From positions 1 through 64,000 of the forward strand of contig CAYRYZ010000001.1 in the NCBI GenBank assembly GCA_964428745.1: a stretch of DNA of 64,000 nucleotides, read 5' to 3'. Source of the stretch: GCA-002713455 sp964428745. GTDB lineage: Bacteria > Fidelibacterota > Marinisomatia > Marinisomatales > TCS55. Position numbers and translations under genes: made by a program. The notes beneath the pieces are model-generated. The model was not told the DNA's origin, searched no databases, and saw only the letters and a program-made list of their open reading frames with translations. Numbering within the stretch: the stretch's first letter is position 1; the number at the start of each line of letters is the position of its first letter. Of the stretch, positions 35,721 to 44,279 are shown piece by piece.

Positions 35721-36682
35721 CCTATTGCTTCTGCGATATATTCCTTACCAGTCATTTCATCATAATTTTCACCAAAAGCTTCTTTTAAAGCAATTATAGC
35801 TACTTCAACCATACCATCATCTGGCTTTTGAGTTGTAATATTTTGGAGCCATAAACCTGGTGTTCTTAATAATCTAAAAAGAAAATTGTTTTCTTTTCTT
35901 GCTGTTATCTTTATTACCTCATAGGATATACCCGCTACAAATGGAATCATAGGCAAATGAACCATTAATCTGATTGGTAAACTTATATCTCCTATTATAT
36001 ATATAAGGAATGTATCAATTAAGGAAAAAACTATAATTGCTGATAAAAGCACAATAAACATAAAACTAGTGCCACATCTAGGGTGTTGTGTTGGATAATT
36101 TTGAGCATTTTTTACTTTTAATTTTTCCCCAGATTCAAAATTATATACCACGCGATGCTCTGCTCCATGGTATTGAAATAATCTAGAAACATCTTTCATT
36201 AATGATATTAGAAAAATATAAATAACAAAAAATGTAATTCTAAATGCACCAGAAATTAAATTGAATGCTAAAGCTTCTTTATCAAAATCCAATATTTTTG
36301 TTGTGATCCACATTGGAGCAATCATAAACAATGATATTGCGAGCAATATGGCAAATAAAGAAGATAAGAACTCCATAAACTTATTTGGTTTTTTATTGTT
36401 TTCTTCAGGTAGCGCTATATCTGCTGACCATTGAAGTGTTGCCATACCCATTTTCATAGCTTCATAAAGACCTGCCATACCTCTAAAAATTGGTTTGACC
36501 CAAAAATTTGATTTTTCTGTAATTGAAACAAAATTATGTCTATCAAAATGGACTTTACCTTCAGGGTCTCTAACAGCAGTTGCGTAGGCTCCAGGAACGC
36601 GCATCATGACTCCTTCGATAACTGCTTGACCCCCCACAAGAATTGTGGGTTTCATTAACAACAATAAAATGTTTTTTATCAT
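35717..36682 (-). CDS. DUF1385 family membrane protein
   Basis: The protein has up to 321 residues of the DUF1385 family, of unknown biochemical role. The family start KPTILVGGQAVIEGVMMR is intact. About four membrane helices lie between about 105 and 250. The conserved HPRCGTSFMF and YHGAEHRVV motifs contain histidines and a cysteine suggestive of a metal site. The family commonly sits next to prfA and rpmE, as here. An alternative start at the internal ATG (36655), just before KPTIL, fits family length better, but neither start has a clear ribosome-binding site. Confidence 0.88.
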   Translation of the reverse strand: MIKNILLLLMKPTILVGGQAVIEGVMMRVPGAYATAVRDPEGKVHFDRHNFVSITEKSNFWVKPIFRGMAGLYEAMKMGMATLQWSADIALPEENNKKPNKFMEFLSSLFAILLAISLFMIAPMWITTKILDFDKEALAFNLISGAFRITFFVIYIFLISLMKDVSRLFQYHGAEHRVVYNFESGEKLKVKNAQNYPTQHPRCGTSFMFIVLLSAIIVFSLIDTFLIYIIGDISLPIRLMVHLPMIPFVAGISYEVIKITARKENNFLFRLLRTPGLWLQNITTQKPDDGMVEVAIIALKEAFGENYDEMTGKEYIAEAIG

Positions 36683-36714
36683 AAATATTTATTTAGGAAA
36701 TAGATATTGTTAGT

Positions 36715-36924
36715 TCACTTTTTTTCAGTTTTAGCATATTTCTTTTTAAACTGTTCTATTCGTCCTGCAGTATCTACTAATTTCTGTTTTCCTGTATAAA
36801 AAGGGTGACACTCTGAACAAATTTCTATTCTTTGATCACCCATTGTTCCTTGCACTTGAAATGTATGACCACAAGAACATGTTATATTCCCCAACTTATA
36901 CTCAGGATGTATATTTTCTTTCAC
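36715..36924 (-). CDS. rpmE: Ribosomal protein L31 (zinc form)
   Basis: The 69-residue large-subunit protein has C16, C18, C36 and C39 (CSCGHTF and CSECHPFYTGKQ), the zinc-binding form of L31. The motif HPFYTGKQK is diagnostic. A basic tail (FKKKYAKTEKK) contacts rRNA. It is preceded by GGAGT-type ribosome-binding sequence and lies between the DUF1385 and aminotransferase genes. Confidence 0.96.
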   Translation of the reverse strand: MKENIHPEYKLGNITCSCGHTFQVQGTMGDQRIEICSECHPFYTGKQKLVDTAGRIEQFKKKYAKTEKK

Positions 36925-36946
36925 TTTTTACTCCTTACTTCAATAA

Positions 36947-38146
36947 TTAATTTAATTGTTCTAATATATTTTTTACCCTATCTATTCCGTCACTAATTAA
37001 TTTTTTACTCACAGGATACGAAAATCTAATATGACCAGAAGCTCCGAACCCATCTCCTGGCACTGTTACGACTTTTGCTATATCCAAAAATAAATTTGAT
37101 AAATCAAATGAGTTTTCAATTTTTTTACCCTTAAACGATTTCCCTAAATAATAATCAAAATTAGGAAATGCATAAAACGCCCCTCCTGGCAAATCACAAT
37201 TCACTTCATTTATATCATTTAACAGAAATACTATTAAGTCTCGTCTCTCTTTAAATTTTTTTATCATAAGGGATACCGTAGATTGATCACCAAGTAAAGC
37301 TTCTACTCCCGCAGCCTGGCTAATTGAATTTGCACATGATGTAGTCTGACTTTGTATTTTAGTCATCCCATCAATAATAGTTTTATCTCCAAAGGAATAT
37401 CCTATGCGCCACCCAGTCATTGAATATGTTTTAGATAGACTCATACATGTTAAAACATTTGCACCGATGTTATGATTTTGATTTAATTTTTCTATACTTA
37501 TGAAGTTTTTATCAAACACAAGTCTTTCATAGCACTCATCTGAAATAACAACTAATTTATTTCTTTTTGCCAATTTGAGTATTTTAACTAATATTTTTTC
37601 TGACCATATGGCGCCCGTAGGATTTGAAGGGGAATTAACAATGATACCTTTAATATTGCCGGATAATTTTGTTTTAATTTCATTTTCATCAGGTTCAAAG
37701 TTTTTATTTCGGTTTGTATTCACAAAAACAGGTGTAGCATTAGCAAGCGTTACAAATTCAGGAAAAGATACCCAATAAGGTTTAAAAATTATAACTTCAT
37801 CACCTTTTTGAAAAAGTGCTTGGCAGGCTAGAGACAGGCTTTGTTTTTCCCCATTAGAAATAAGTACTCTATCAGGAGATATTATAAGATTATTTTCTCG
37901 TTTAACTTTCGTACAGACTGCTTCACGTAATTCTAATGTACCAGCCCCAGCCGTATACTTAGTTTCTCCCCTATCCATTGCTTGTTTTGCTACTTTAAGA
38001 ATATTATCAGGAGTATTAAAGTCAGGTTGACCAGCACTAAAATTTATTACGTCGATACCTTGAGCTTTTAGCTCCGCTGCGCGTGTAACCATATCCAATG
38101 TAAAAGATGGTTTTATTTGTTGAACTCGATTGGCTAATAAGGTCAT
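36947..38146 (-). CDS. Class I PLP-dependent aspartate aminotransferase
   Basis: The 399-residue enzyme has the fold-type I aminotransferase pattern. Residues INFSAGQPDFNTP lie near the start, NSPSNPTGAIW near 171-181, and SDECYERLVFD (tyrosine stacking on PLP). The Schiff-base lysine is K239 in SLSKTYSMTGWRIG, and a C-terminal substrate arginine lies in HIRFSYP. It belongs to the Iγ/Ib aspartate aminotransferase group. It converts aspartate and oxoglutarate to oxaloacetate and glutamate; other amino donors cannot be excluded. It sits six bases after the Cas6-like gene. Confidence 0.92.
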   Translation of the reverse strand: MTLLANRVQQIKPSFTLDMVTRAAELKAQGIDVINFSAGQPDFNTPDNILKVAKQAMDRGETKYTAGAGTLELREAVCTKVKRENNLIISPDRVLISNGEKQSLSLACQALFQKGDEVIIFKPYWVSFPEFVTLANATPVFVNTNRNKNFEPDENEIKTKLSGNIKGIIVNSPSNPTGAIWSEKILVKILKLAKRNKLVVISDECYERLVFDKNFISIEKLNQNHNIGANVLTCMSLSKTYSMTGWRIGYSFGDKTIIDGMTKIQSQTTSCANSISQAAGVEALLGDQSTVSLMIKKFKERRDLIVFLLNDINEVNCDLPGGAFYAFPNFDYYLGKSFKGKKIENSFDLSNLFLDIAKVVTVPGDGFGASGHIRFSYPVSKKLISDGIDRVKNILEQLN

Positions 38147-38152
38147 GATTAA

Positions 38153-39175
38153 TTAAAATCTATGTTGTTTTTTATGATATTCTTCTGAGTTATAGTTCAC
38201 TTCACCCGAAGAAGTTTTCGTGTTGGGCTTTTTACGATGATATCGCTTTTTTTGTTTTACTCCTTTATTAGCATGCGGCCTAAAATTAGTATCAATAATA
38301 TCATCATCTTCAAGATCAAATTCTTCATTAAGAATTTTCTTTGATCGCTTTGGCTTATATTTTTTTCTTTTTCTTGAATTATTTGAACTTGGGATTTTTG
38401 TTACATCAATTTCTTGAGGATCATTTTGAACTAATAATTTTTCATCAAAATTATTATTCGAAGAGTCTAATTCAACTTGTTTTAAATCTTTTCCATCAAC
38501 ATTAAATATTCCAAATAAGGTACCATATCCCCGAGTAATACCATTTCCAATACCTATATAATTTGGAAGAATAAAATTGGTTTCAAATTCTCCATCGAAT
38601 GATCCCCAATGATTTTCATCTATTGATTTCGGTAATAATGTTGATAACCTTATTTTAGTAAAAATATTTTCTTCCAACTCAATACCCATCTCTCTACTTA
38701 AGAATACAATATTTTGACCAAGTAACTTATTTAAGTAATTAACTCTATCTTTATTTTTGATATTACGATACTTTTTTCCTGTACTTTGATTTAGTGCAAC
38801 CCATGGTGTAATAAAACGATACCTGACAAGTTTTTCTGTTGGTTGAAATCTATCATTGTACTCTTCGATTTCACAATCTGATATTTGAAAAGTTATATTC
38901 CCAAAATCTAATGAATCTATATTGCTTAATATCTCCTTTATTGGGTCAACTCCTTCACCAATACCCACAAAATATATTTGTTCGTTTAAAATTTTTACTT
39001 GTACTCGAGGATAAAGGAATTTTTCTCTATATGAACCATCCAACATAGGCACTATTTCCTGATTAGCAAATTGTTTCATGAGAATCCCCTTTACTTGATA
39101 GGGGGTTTTCCGAACAGGCTTATCAGTAATTAAGCGTGCATTAATCGTTGCTATTTCCTGATATTTAGGATTCAT
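38153..39175 (-). CDS. Cas6b-like RNA-binding protein, orphan, with long basic tail
   Basis: The protein has 340 residues. The first 225 resemble Cas6b-type CRISPR RNA endonucleases: LYPRVQVK (54-61) and VGIGEGVDPI (70-79) as in the family's YPxIQYK and GI-EG motifs, TPWVALNQ (123-130), and the C-terminal glycine-rich loop GIGNGITRGYGT (208-219). The motif match is from memory of the family. Two features differ. The N-terminal half has no histidine at all (the first is H189), although Cas6b enzymes usually carry catalytic histidines before the YPxIQ strand. A 115-residue tail adds two strongly basic clusters (RKRKKYKPKRSKK, 268-280, and KKRYHRKK, 309-316) around an acidic patch. No CRISPR array or other cas gene is in the window. 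It sits between rho and the aminotransferase, on their strand, which suggests a housekeeping RNA role. Confidence 0.7.
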   Translation of the reverse strand: MNPKYQEIATINARLITDKPVRKTPYQVKGILMKQFANQEIVPMLDGSYREKFLYPRVQVKILNEQIYFVGIGEGVDPIKEILSNIDSLDFGNITFQISDCEIEEYNDRFQPTEKLVRYRFITPWVALNQSTGKKYRNIKNKDRVNYLNKLLGQNIVFLSREMGIELEENIFTKIRLSTLLPKSIDENHWGSFDGEFETNFILPNYIGIGNGITRGYGTLFGIFNVDGKDLKQVELDSSNNNFDEKLLVQNDPQEIDVTKIPSSNNSRKRKKYKPKRSKKILNEEFDLEDDDIIDTNFRPHANKGVKQKKRYHRKKPNTKTSSGEVNYNSEEYHKKQHRF

Positions 39176-39223
39176 TTTATATATAACATCAAAAACATTT
39201 ATACAGTAAAAAATAGTAAATTA

Positions 39224-40471
39224 TTATTGGCTCATTGTCTCCATGAATTCATCATTTGTGTTAGTACGACGCATTCTATCCTGAATAAATTCCATAGCCT
39301 CAATAACCTTCATATCATTCAAGAGTTTTCTTAGAATCCACATCCGTGCTAATACTTTTTTGTCTAATAGCAGCTCCTCTTTTCGAGTGCCTGACTTTAT
39401 TAAATCAAATGAAGGATAAATTCTTCGATCGCTTAGCCTACGATCCATCACAAGTTCCATATTACCTGTCCCTTTAAACTCCTCAAAAATGACTTCATCC
39501 ATTCTACTACCCGTGTCAATAAGTGCTGTTGCAATTATTGTTAGACTTCCGCTTTCCTCGGTATTTCGTGCTGCTCCAAAAAATTGCTTTGGTTTTCTCA
39601 TTGCATTTGCATCAACACCACCTGACAAAATTTTTCCACTATGTGGTATAACCGCATTATGAGCGCGACCCAATCTTGTTATACTATCTAAAAGGATAAC
39701 AACATCTTCTCCAAATTCTACCATACGCCTAGCTTTTTGAAGAACCATTTCAGCAACCGCAACATGACGTTCAGGTGGTTCATCAAAAGTTGAACTAACT
39801 ACTTCTGCTTCCACATTGCGTTTCATATCAGTTACTTCTTCCGGGCGTTCATCAATTAATAGTATAATTAACTTAACATCTGAATGATTTTTTGTTATCG
39901 CATTAGCTATTTTCTGCATTAATACTGTTTTTCCAGTTTTAGGCTGAGCCACAAGTAACCCTCTCTGGCCTTTACCAATCGGGGAAATTAAATCCATTAC
40001 TCTAGTAGAAAGATCTTTTGGATTTACTTCTAGATTAAATTTTTCATCAGGATAAAGTGGTGTGAGATTATCAAAAAGAATAGCACGTTTTAAGTTTTCT
40101 GGATCTTTTCCATTAACTTCTTCTAATTTTAGCAAAGCATAAAATTTTTCTTTTGATTTTGGTGGTCTTATTTGGCCACTAACCTCATGACCCGTTCTTA
40201 ATCCAAATCTTTTTATTTGTGATGGACTAACATAAATATCATCTGGGCCGGGTAAATAATTAAAATCAGGGCTTCTTAAAAATCCATAGCCTTCATTTAG
40301 TACTTCTAAAACACCTGTTGCTGTAACTCTTCCTTCTTTTTCAGTTTGAGCTTCAAGAATTTTTACAATTAATTCCTGCTTATTTAAGCCTGAATAACTT
40401 TCAATATCAAGTTTTGAAGCAAGATCTGCTAACTCTTTTATCTTCAGCTGTTGTAATTCATTTACATTCAT
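39224..40471 (-). CDS. rho: Transcription termination factor Rho
   Basis: The 415-residue hexameric RNA helicase ends transcription. It has the N-terminal SAP-like part (NELQQLKIKELADLASKL), the cold-shock-like RNA-binding domain (GVLEVLNEGYGFLRSPDFNYLPGPDDIYVS), the Walker A loop AQPKTGKT (175-182), LIDERPEEVTDMKR, and the Q/R-loop regions near the C-terminus. Length is normal. The 117-base leader upstream contains a short CCCC-GATA-GGGG hairpin that could take part in autoregulation, as rho leaders do in other bacteria (inference). Genes for a Cas6-like protein, L31 and RF1 follow. Confidence 0.97.
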   Translation of the reverse strand: MNVNELQQLKIKELADLASKLDIESYSGLNKQELIVKILEAQTEKEGRVTATGVLEVLNEGYGFLRSPDFNYLPGPDDIYVSPSQIKRFGLRTGHEVSGQIRPPKSKEKFYALLKLEEVNGKDPENLKRAILFDNLTPLYPDEKFNLEVNPKDLSTRVMDLISPIGKGQRGLLVAQPKTGKTVLMQKIANAITKNHSDVKLIILLIDERPEEVTDMKRNVEAEVVSSTFDEPPERHVAVAEMVLQKARRMVEFGEDVVILLDSITRLGRAHNAVIPHSGKILSGGVDANAMRKPKQFFGAARNTEESGSLTIIATALIDTGSRMDEVIFEEFKGTGNMELVMDRRLSDRRIYPSFDLIKSGTRKEELLLDKKVLARMWILRKLLNDMKVIEAMEFIQDRMRRTNTNDEFMETMSQ

Positions 40472-40588
40472 AGTAATAATAACCTTTAAAATATATTTAC
40501 GACGTTATGTTTAATTTTTCGGGAATGTGTCCCCTATCGGGGTATAAAAAAACTTAAAGCAGTGATATAAGTCAGATATTACACAACT

Positions 40589-41860
40589 TTAATAAAAAAA
40601 CCCAAATTTATCGAAAATTGGTTTAGCTATATAATGACTACCAAAAATTATGGCAGGTTTATTGATTTTTTTCGCTAACATAACAATATCATCTAATGCT
40701 TTATTAAAATTATTATCTAAATGGAATTCATTAAAATTATTATCATATAGAACACTGCTTAACTCACTTCCATTCAATAAACCAAATTCTTCACCTCCAC
40801 TTACCACTAATTTGTAAAATTTATTTGTTAAAACATCTGTAAGTAAATTCACCTCTTTATCTCCTTTCATCACAAATAAACCCAAAGGTTTTTTGGTAAA
40901 TAATGATTTCATATTTTCAAGCATCAAGCTGATACCTTCTATATTATGACAGACATCATAATAAACAGGTAAAGATTCAGTCATTCTTTGAAGTCTACCA
41001 GGCCATAGTGTCTTACTGAGTCCTTTTTGAATAATGTTATCCTTTATTTTATTGTTTATTATTTTAGTTACATTAATGGCCATCACTGCATTCATTGCTT
41101 GGTATTTACCAAGAAGTGGAGTTTTATATAAAATACCTTTATACAAAAAAGAGGTCTTATTTTCAATAATTGAAACTTTTTCTGGAGGTTCTATCTCAAT
41201 TGGAAAAGAATCAGATTTCGCCGCGATTTTAAGTAAAATGGATTGTACTGATTTTTTCTGAGGATAAATTACAACTGGCACTTTTGTTTTTATTATACCT
41301 GCTTTTTCTTTAGCAATAGTAATGATATCATTTCCCAAAAGGTCTCTGTGATCCAAAGATATAGAAGTGATAGCAGTAACAATTGGATTTATTACATTTG
41401 TAGCATCCAATCGTCCTCCAAGTCCTGTTTCAATTACTGCTATATCAACATTGCTTAAAGAAAAATGCAGAAATGCCATAGCTGTTGTTGTTTCAAAAAA
41501 AGTTGATTCAATTTCATCAATGTCTTTTCTTTTATTTTCTATAAAAGATGCAATTTGATTGTTTGTTATACAAATATTATTAACACGAATTCTTTCATTA
41601 AAATTAATTAAATGAGGTGATGAATAAAGCCCAACCTTATAGCCTGCACTCATAAGAATTGATGCTAGCATAGAAGATGTTGACCCTTTACCATTAGTCC
41701 CAGCTATGTGAATAGAGTGAAAATTATTTTGGGGATTCTCACAACGCTTTAATAACTCGGTCGTGTGATCTAGACCAACTTTAATCCCAAAACGATTAAG
41801 GTTAAATAAATATGCTAATAAATTATCTATTTTTGTTGAAGAATTTGCCTTTACAGCCAT
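40589..41860 (-). CDS. folC: Folylpolyglutamate synthase / dihydrofolate synthase
   Basis: The 423-residue ligase adds glutamate to folates and may also join dihydropteroate and glutamate. The Mur-ligase-like P-loop is IAGTNGKGST (52-61). Further marks are GLYSSPHLINFNERI, ETGLGGRLDATN and SLDHRDLLG, followed by the C-terminal ligase domain. It is upstream of rho and downstream of the amidase gene, all on the minus strand. It is probably bifunctional, as in most bacteria, but sequence alone cannot tell. Confidence 0.94.
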   Translation of the reverse strand: MAVKANSSTKIDNLLAYLFNLNRFGIKVGLDHTTELLKRCENPQNNFHSIHIAGTNGKGSTSSMLASILMSAGYKVGLYSSPHLINFNERIRVNNICITNNQIASFIENKRKDIDEIESTFFETTTAMAFLHFSLSNVDIAVIETGLGGRLDATNVINPIVTAITSISLDHRDLLGNDIITIAKEKAGIIKTKVPVVIYPQKKSVQSILLKIAAKSDSFPIEIEPPEKVSIIENKTSFLYKGILYKTPLLGKYQAMNAVMAINVTKIINNKIKDNIIQKGLSKTLWPGRLQRMTESLPVYYDVCHNIEGISLMLENMKSLFTKKPLGLFVMKGDKEVNLLTDVLTNKFYKLVVSGGEEFGLLNGSELSSVLYDNNFNEFHLDNNFNKALDDIVMLAKKINKPAIIFGSHYIAKPIFDKFGFFY

Positions 41861-41914
41861 ATGTATTTAAACTAAATAATAAATAAAATATCTAATTCAT
41901 TTTCTGAATAACAA

Positions 41915-43408
41915 TTACTTTTCAGATAAGTATTGCTCTCTTGAATAACGAAATTTAACTACAGCTCTATAAATAGAATTAGCAATTGTTTGTCTGTACT
42001 TAGGATTTCTTAGATTCCTCTCTTCATTTGCATTAGTTAAAAAACCAGCTTCAATTAATACATTTGGCATACTAGCATCAATCAACACATGAAAACCCGC
42101 TTGTTTCACTCCTCTATTTTTTGACTTAACTTTTTTTGCCATTTCTTCTTGAATCATTGCAGCTAATTCTTCACTTTCTTTCATATGCATACTTTGTGCC
42201 ATTGTTGCAATAATTAGATTTTCACCAGATAGATCTCTATACTTATTTTTGCTTCTATCTTCTAGCTTAATCACTTCGTTTTCTCTAAATGCAACTTCAA
42301 TGGCATCTTCAGTTTTACCTGTCCTTAGAAAGTAAGTCTCAAATCCATAGGCAGTTTTATTAGGATTAGAATTTAGGTGAACACTAATAAACATTTTCCC
42401 ATTGGACTCATTAGCTATCTTAGTCCGCTTCCAAACATCAAGGAACACATCCTCACGCCTAGTATAAATCACTTTTAGTTTAGTGTTTTTTTCAAGTAAG
42501 CGTCCCACTCTTTTAACTATATCTAAAGCAATATTTTTTTCTCTTGTCCCCTTTCTTCCTGATGTCCCTGGGTCTTTACCCCCATGCCCAGCATCTAAAA
42601 CAATCGTATCTAGTTTCCATCTATCCTTTACTTTATTTATACGCGCAACACTATTATCCATTGGGGTTCTAAGAGAAACAACAATTTCATTTTGATCCTT
42701 ACTTTGATATAATTCGTGACTTACAACTTTTGATCTAATTTGAAAAGCTAGTTGAGCCGTCTTATCTAATTGATCTGCAGCTACACTCATCACAACTCCA
42801 CGCACATCACTCCGGCGAAATTCAGTTGTATCAACTAATCCACCTGAAACAGTTATGTAGAACCATCCATTTTCATGGAAAAAAGAACTTATATTTCCTT
42901 CAGGGAAATGTTGTCTTGTCTTAATTCTAAGAATCGTACCATTTGCTTTTTGAGATATATCAACCCCTGCAATCGTAAACTTTTTAATATCTATTCTTAA
43001 TGTTAATGATTTCGAATCATATTGAATTCCTGGTAATGTTGTACGTTTTACAATATCAAAAAAATAATCAGCCGATATATAAATATCATTATCTACCCAA
43101 ACTGGATAAACTGGGATTTGATATACTTTTTCATCAACCAAAATAAAACTACTACTACTAGATATTTTTATTCGTTTATCACCTAAGTAGATAACCATCT
43201 TACCTCTATCTGAGTTGATATAGGGGTCACGATTTGTCAATAATCGAGAAACATCAATAGTCGAAATATAAGTTCCTGTTAAACGATCCAATGTGCGGAT
43301 ATTATAAGTTACACTATTAGATTTATTTACAACCTTTACTGTGTCGCATAGAGGGAATGAATAAAAAACAGTTAATATTAATAAAAGTTTGATGCTTTTG
43401 TAATTCAT
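41915..43408 (-). CDS. N-acetylmuramoyl-L-alanine amidase (AmiC-like, with AMIN domain)
   Basis: The exported enzyme has about 497 residues and cuts the amide between MurNAc and the stem peptide, for daughter-cell separation. Its signal peptide is IKLLLILTVFYSFPLC. A copper-amine-oxidase-like/AMIN-type region covers the first half. The Amidase_3 domain starts at LDTIVLDAGHGGKDPG (zinc histidine) and continues with TRREDVFLD, ISVHLNSNPN and the late catalytic glutamate in VLIEAGFLTN. I chose the inner ATG at 43408, since the longer start would add twelve residues before the signal peptide. Confidence 0.93.
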   Translation of the reverse strand: MNYKSIKLLLILTVFYSFPLCDTVKVVNKSNSVTYNIRTLDRLTGTYISTIDVSRLLTNRDPYINSDRGKMVIYLGDKRIKISSSSSFILVDEKVYQIPVYPVWVDNDIYISADYFFDIVKRTTLPGIQYDSKSLTLRIDIKKFTIAGVDISQKANGTILRIKTRQHFPEGNISSFFHENGWFYITVSGGLVDTTEFRRSDVRGVVMSVAADQLDKTAQLAFQIRSKVVSHELYQSKDQNEIVVSLRTPMDNSVARINKVKDRWKLDTIVLDAGHGGKDPGTSGRKGTREKNIALDIVKRVGRLLEKNTKLKVIYTRREDVFLDVWKRTKIANESNGKMFISVHLNSNPNKTAYGFETYFLRTGKTEDAIEVAFRENEVIKLEDRSKNKYRDLSGENLIIATMAQSMHMKESEELAAMIQEEMAKKVKSKNRGVKQAGFHVLIDASMPNVLIEAGFLTNANEERNLRNPKYRQTIANSIYRAVVKFRYSREQYLSEK

Positions 43409-43499
43409 GACTTGGAACTTATCTAGACTAATTACGAGAAACAATTGATAGAAGAATCTGTAAAGAGTTTTATAATATTTATATAATACTAATTAAATA

Positions 43500-43536
43500 A
43501 TACAAAAGCGCCCCACAATTAATGCAGGGCGCTTTA
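43500..43536 (-). terminator. Intrinsic terminator after the 71-residue small membrane protein
   Basis: The stem is AAAGCGCCC (reading the minus strand) with the matching GGGCGCTTT and a 13-base loop, followed by a T-rich stretch. It lies about 20 bases after the stop of the gene at 43558-43773. It also folds on the plus strand. Confidence 0.8.
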
Positions 43537-43557
43537 CAACATGATTTTTGGCGCTAC

Positions 43558-43773
43558 CTAATTCTTATTGTACCAAAAGACAATAAGCATCAATGCAAGT
43601 AGGCCCGCAAATCCAGCATCACCAAATTTGCTCATTAATTCGCCTATCGCTGCAATGACGCCAAAGTAGTCGTCAAAGAGAATGCCGACCACGATGCCAA
43701 GTACAACCAGCCCTTTTAACAAGCCAGTTACATCATCGACAAACGCAGTTACGGTTTTAAAGGCCTTATCCAT
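43558..43773 (-). CDS. Small two-helix membrane protein
   Basis: The protein has 71 residues with two hydrophobic helices (GLVVLGIVVGILF, about 20-33, and FAGLLALMLIVFW, about 55-67) and an amphipathic N-terminus (FKTVTAFVDDVTGLLKGL). It is paralogous to the 69-residue protein at 43836-44045. Both share the layout F-x(2)TV…V-x-GL(I/L)K-(A/G)L, then DxF/IGGIxxLxxxF-xDxGF(A/S)GLLAL. Ribosome-binding AGGAG precedes the ATG. The function is unknown. It is flanked by its own terminator and sits between terminators, so it is expressed as a separate unit or as a short tail of its neighbour. Confidence 0.72.
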   Translation of the reverse strand: MDKAFKTVTAFVDDVTGLLKGLVVLGIVVGILFDDYFGVIAAIGELMSKFGDAGFAGLLALMLIVFWYNKN

Positions 43774-43796
43774 ATTTGTTCTCCTAGGATTTTGTA

Positions 43797-43823
43797 GAAA
43801 AAAAGGGCTCCTAACGGAACCCT
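43797..43823 (-). terminator. Intrinsic terminator between the two small membrane protein genes
   Basis: On the minus strand, GGGTTCC and GGAGCCC pair over seven bases (one G-U), followed by a run of seven T. It lies just after the stop of the 69-residue gene and before the ribosome-binding site of the 71-residue gene. Confidence 0.8.
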
Positions 43824-43835
43824 AATATCTACTGG

Positions 43836-44045
43836 TTAACCTGCGAAAGAAACAAAGATTAATAGGGCCAATAGACCAGAGAATCCACCATCTAGAAAGG
43901 ATTCAACTAGATCAACAATCCCGCCAATAGGGTCAAACCCTGTTGAATAAAGGATGTTCACAAAAACAAACATCACAATAAGAGCTTTAATTAAGCCAAC
44001 TACGGAATTGGCAATCCCCTGTACGGTTGAAGTAAAATCAGCCAT
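43836..44045 (-). CDS. Small two-helix membrane protein (paralogue)
   Basis: The protein has 69 residues with two hydrophobic helices (ALIVMFVFVNILY, about 20-32, and FSGLLALLIFVSF, about 54-67) around a central loop TGFDPIGGIVDLVESF. It shares its layout with the 71-residue protein at 43558-43773. A strong ribosome-binding site (AGGAGG) lies seven bases before the ATG. A terminator-like hairpin sits in the leader 40 bases upstream. The base composition is slightly richer in G and C than neighbouring genes. No family is recognised; assembly into small homo-oligomers in the membrane is possible but unproven. Confidence 0.72.
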   Translation of the reverse strand: MADFTSTVQGIANSVVGLIKALIVMFVFVNILYSTGFDPIGGIVDLVESFLDGGFSGLLALLIFVSFAG

Positions 44046-44077
44046 TAGGTTCCTCCTTGGTTAGGTTAAAATTGAAC

Positions 44078-44106
44078 AAAAAAAGGGGGCAGGTATCCCT
44101 GCCCCC
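44078..44106 (-). terminator. Terminator-like hairpin in the leader of the small membrane protein genes (possible attenuator)
   Basis: On the minus strand GGGGGCAGG pairs perfectly with CCTGCCCCC over a four-base loop and is followed by seven T. It lies upstream of the 69-residue gene, whose ATG is at 44045. There is no gene upstream on this strand for it to terminate, so it may control readthrough into the small genes. A TATAAT-like element (44157-44162 on the minus strand) would put the start site upstream of the hairpin. Confidence 0.55.
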
Positions 44107-44156
44107 TCGAGTTCAATTCTTTCACGTTTCGTGTATGTGGTTATTTGTTCCACTGT

Positions 44157-44162
44157 ATTATA
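44157..44162 (-). promoter_or_regulatory. Candidate -10 element for the small membrane protein genes
   Basis: On the minus strand the sequence is TATAAT, preceded by GTG. No convincing -35 hexamer is seen at 17 bases. It is placed so that transcription starting about 7-10 bases later would pass the hairpin at 44078-44106 before reaching the AGGAGG and ATG. Confidence 0.4.
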
Positions 44163-44279
44163 CACCCAGAATTTAAACAAAAAATGGAATTAATCAATAA
44201 AAATAGAATTTTTTATATTTCATATCGCCAATACAACAAATAAGTACCTAACATCTTACACAATATCTAATTAAATAAT

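Noticed and set aside
38153..39175. Searched around the Cas6-like gene for a CRISPR array or other cas genes.
   Set aside because: No regularly spaced direct repeats or cas-like proteins seen in the 64 kb; the gene is treated as an orphan.
40472..40588. The CCCC-GATA-GGGG hairpin in the rho leader as a terminator or riboswitch.
   Set aside because: The stem is only four base pairs and is not followed by a U-run; too weak to annotate as a separate feature.
44046..44279. Possible third small membrane protein gene upstream of the leader hairpin.
   Set aside because: No start plus two-helix frame is present on the minus strand in this interval.
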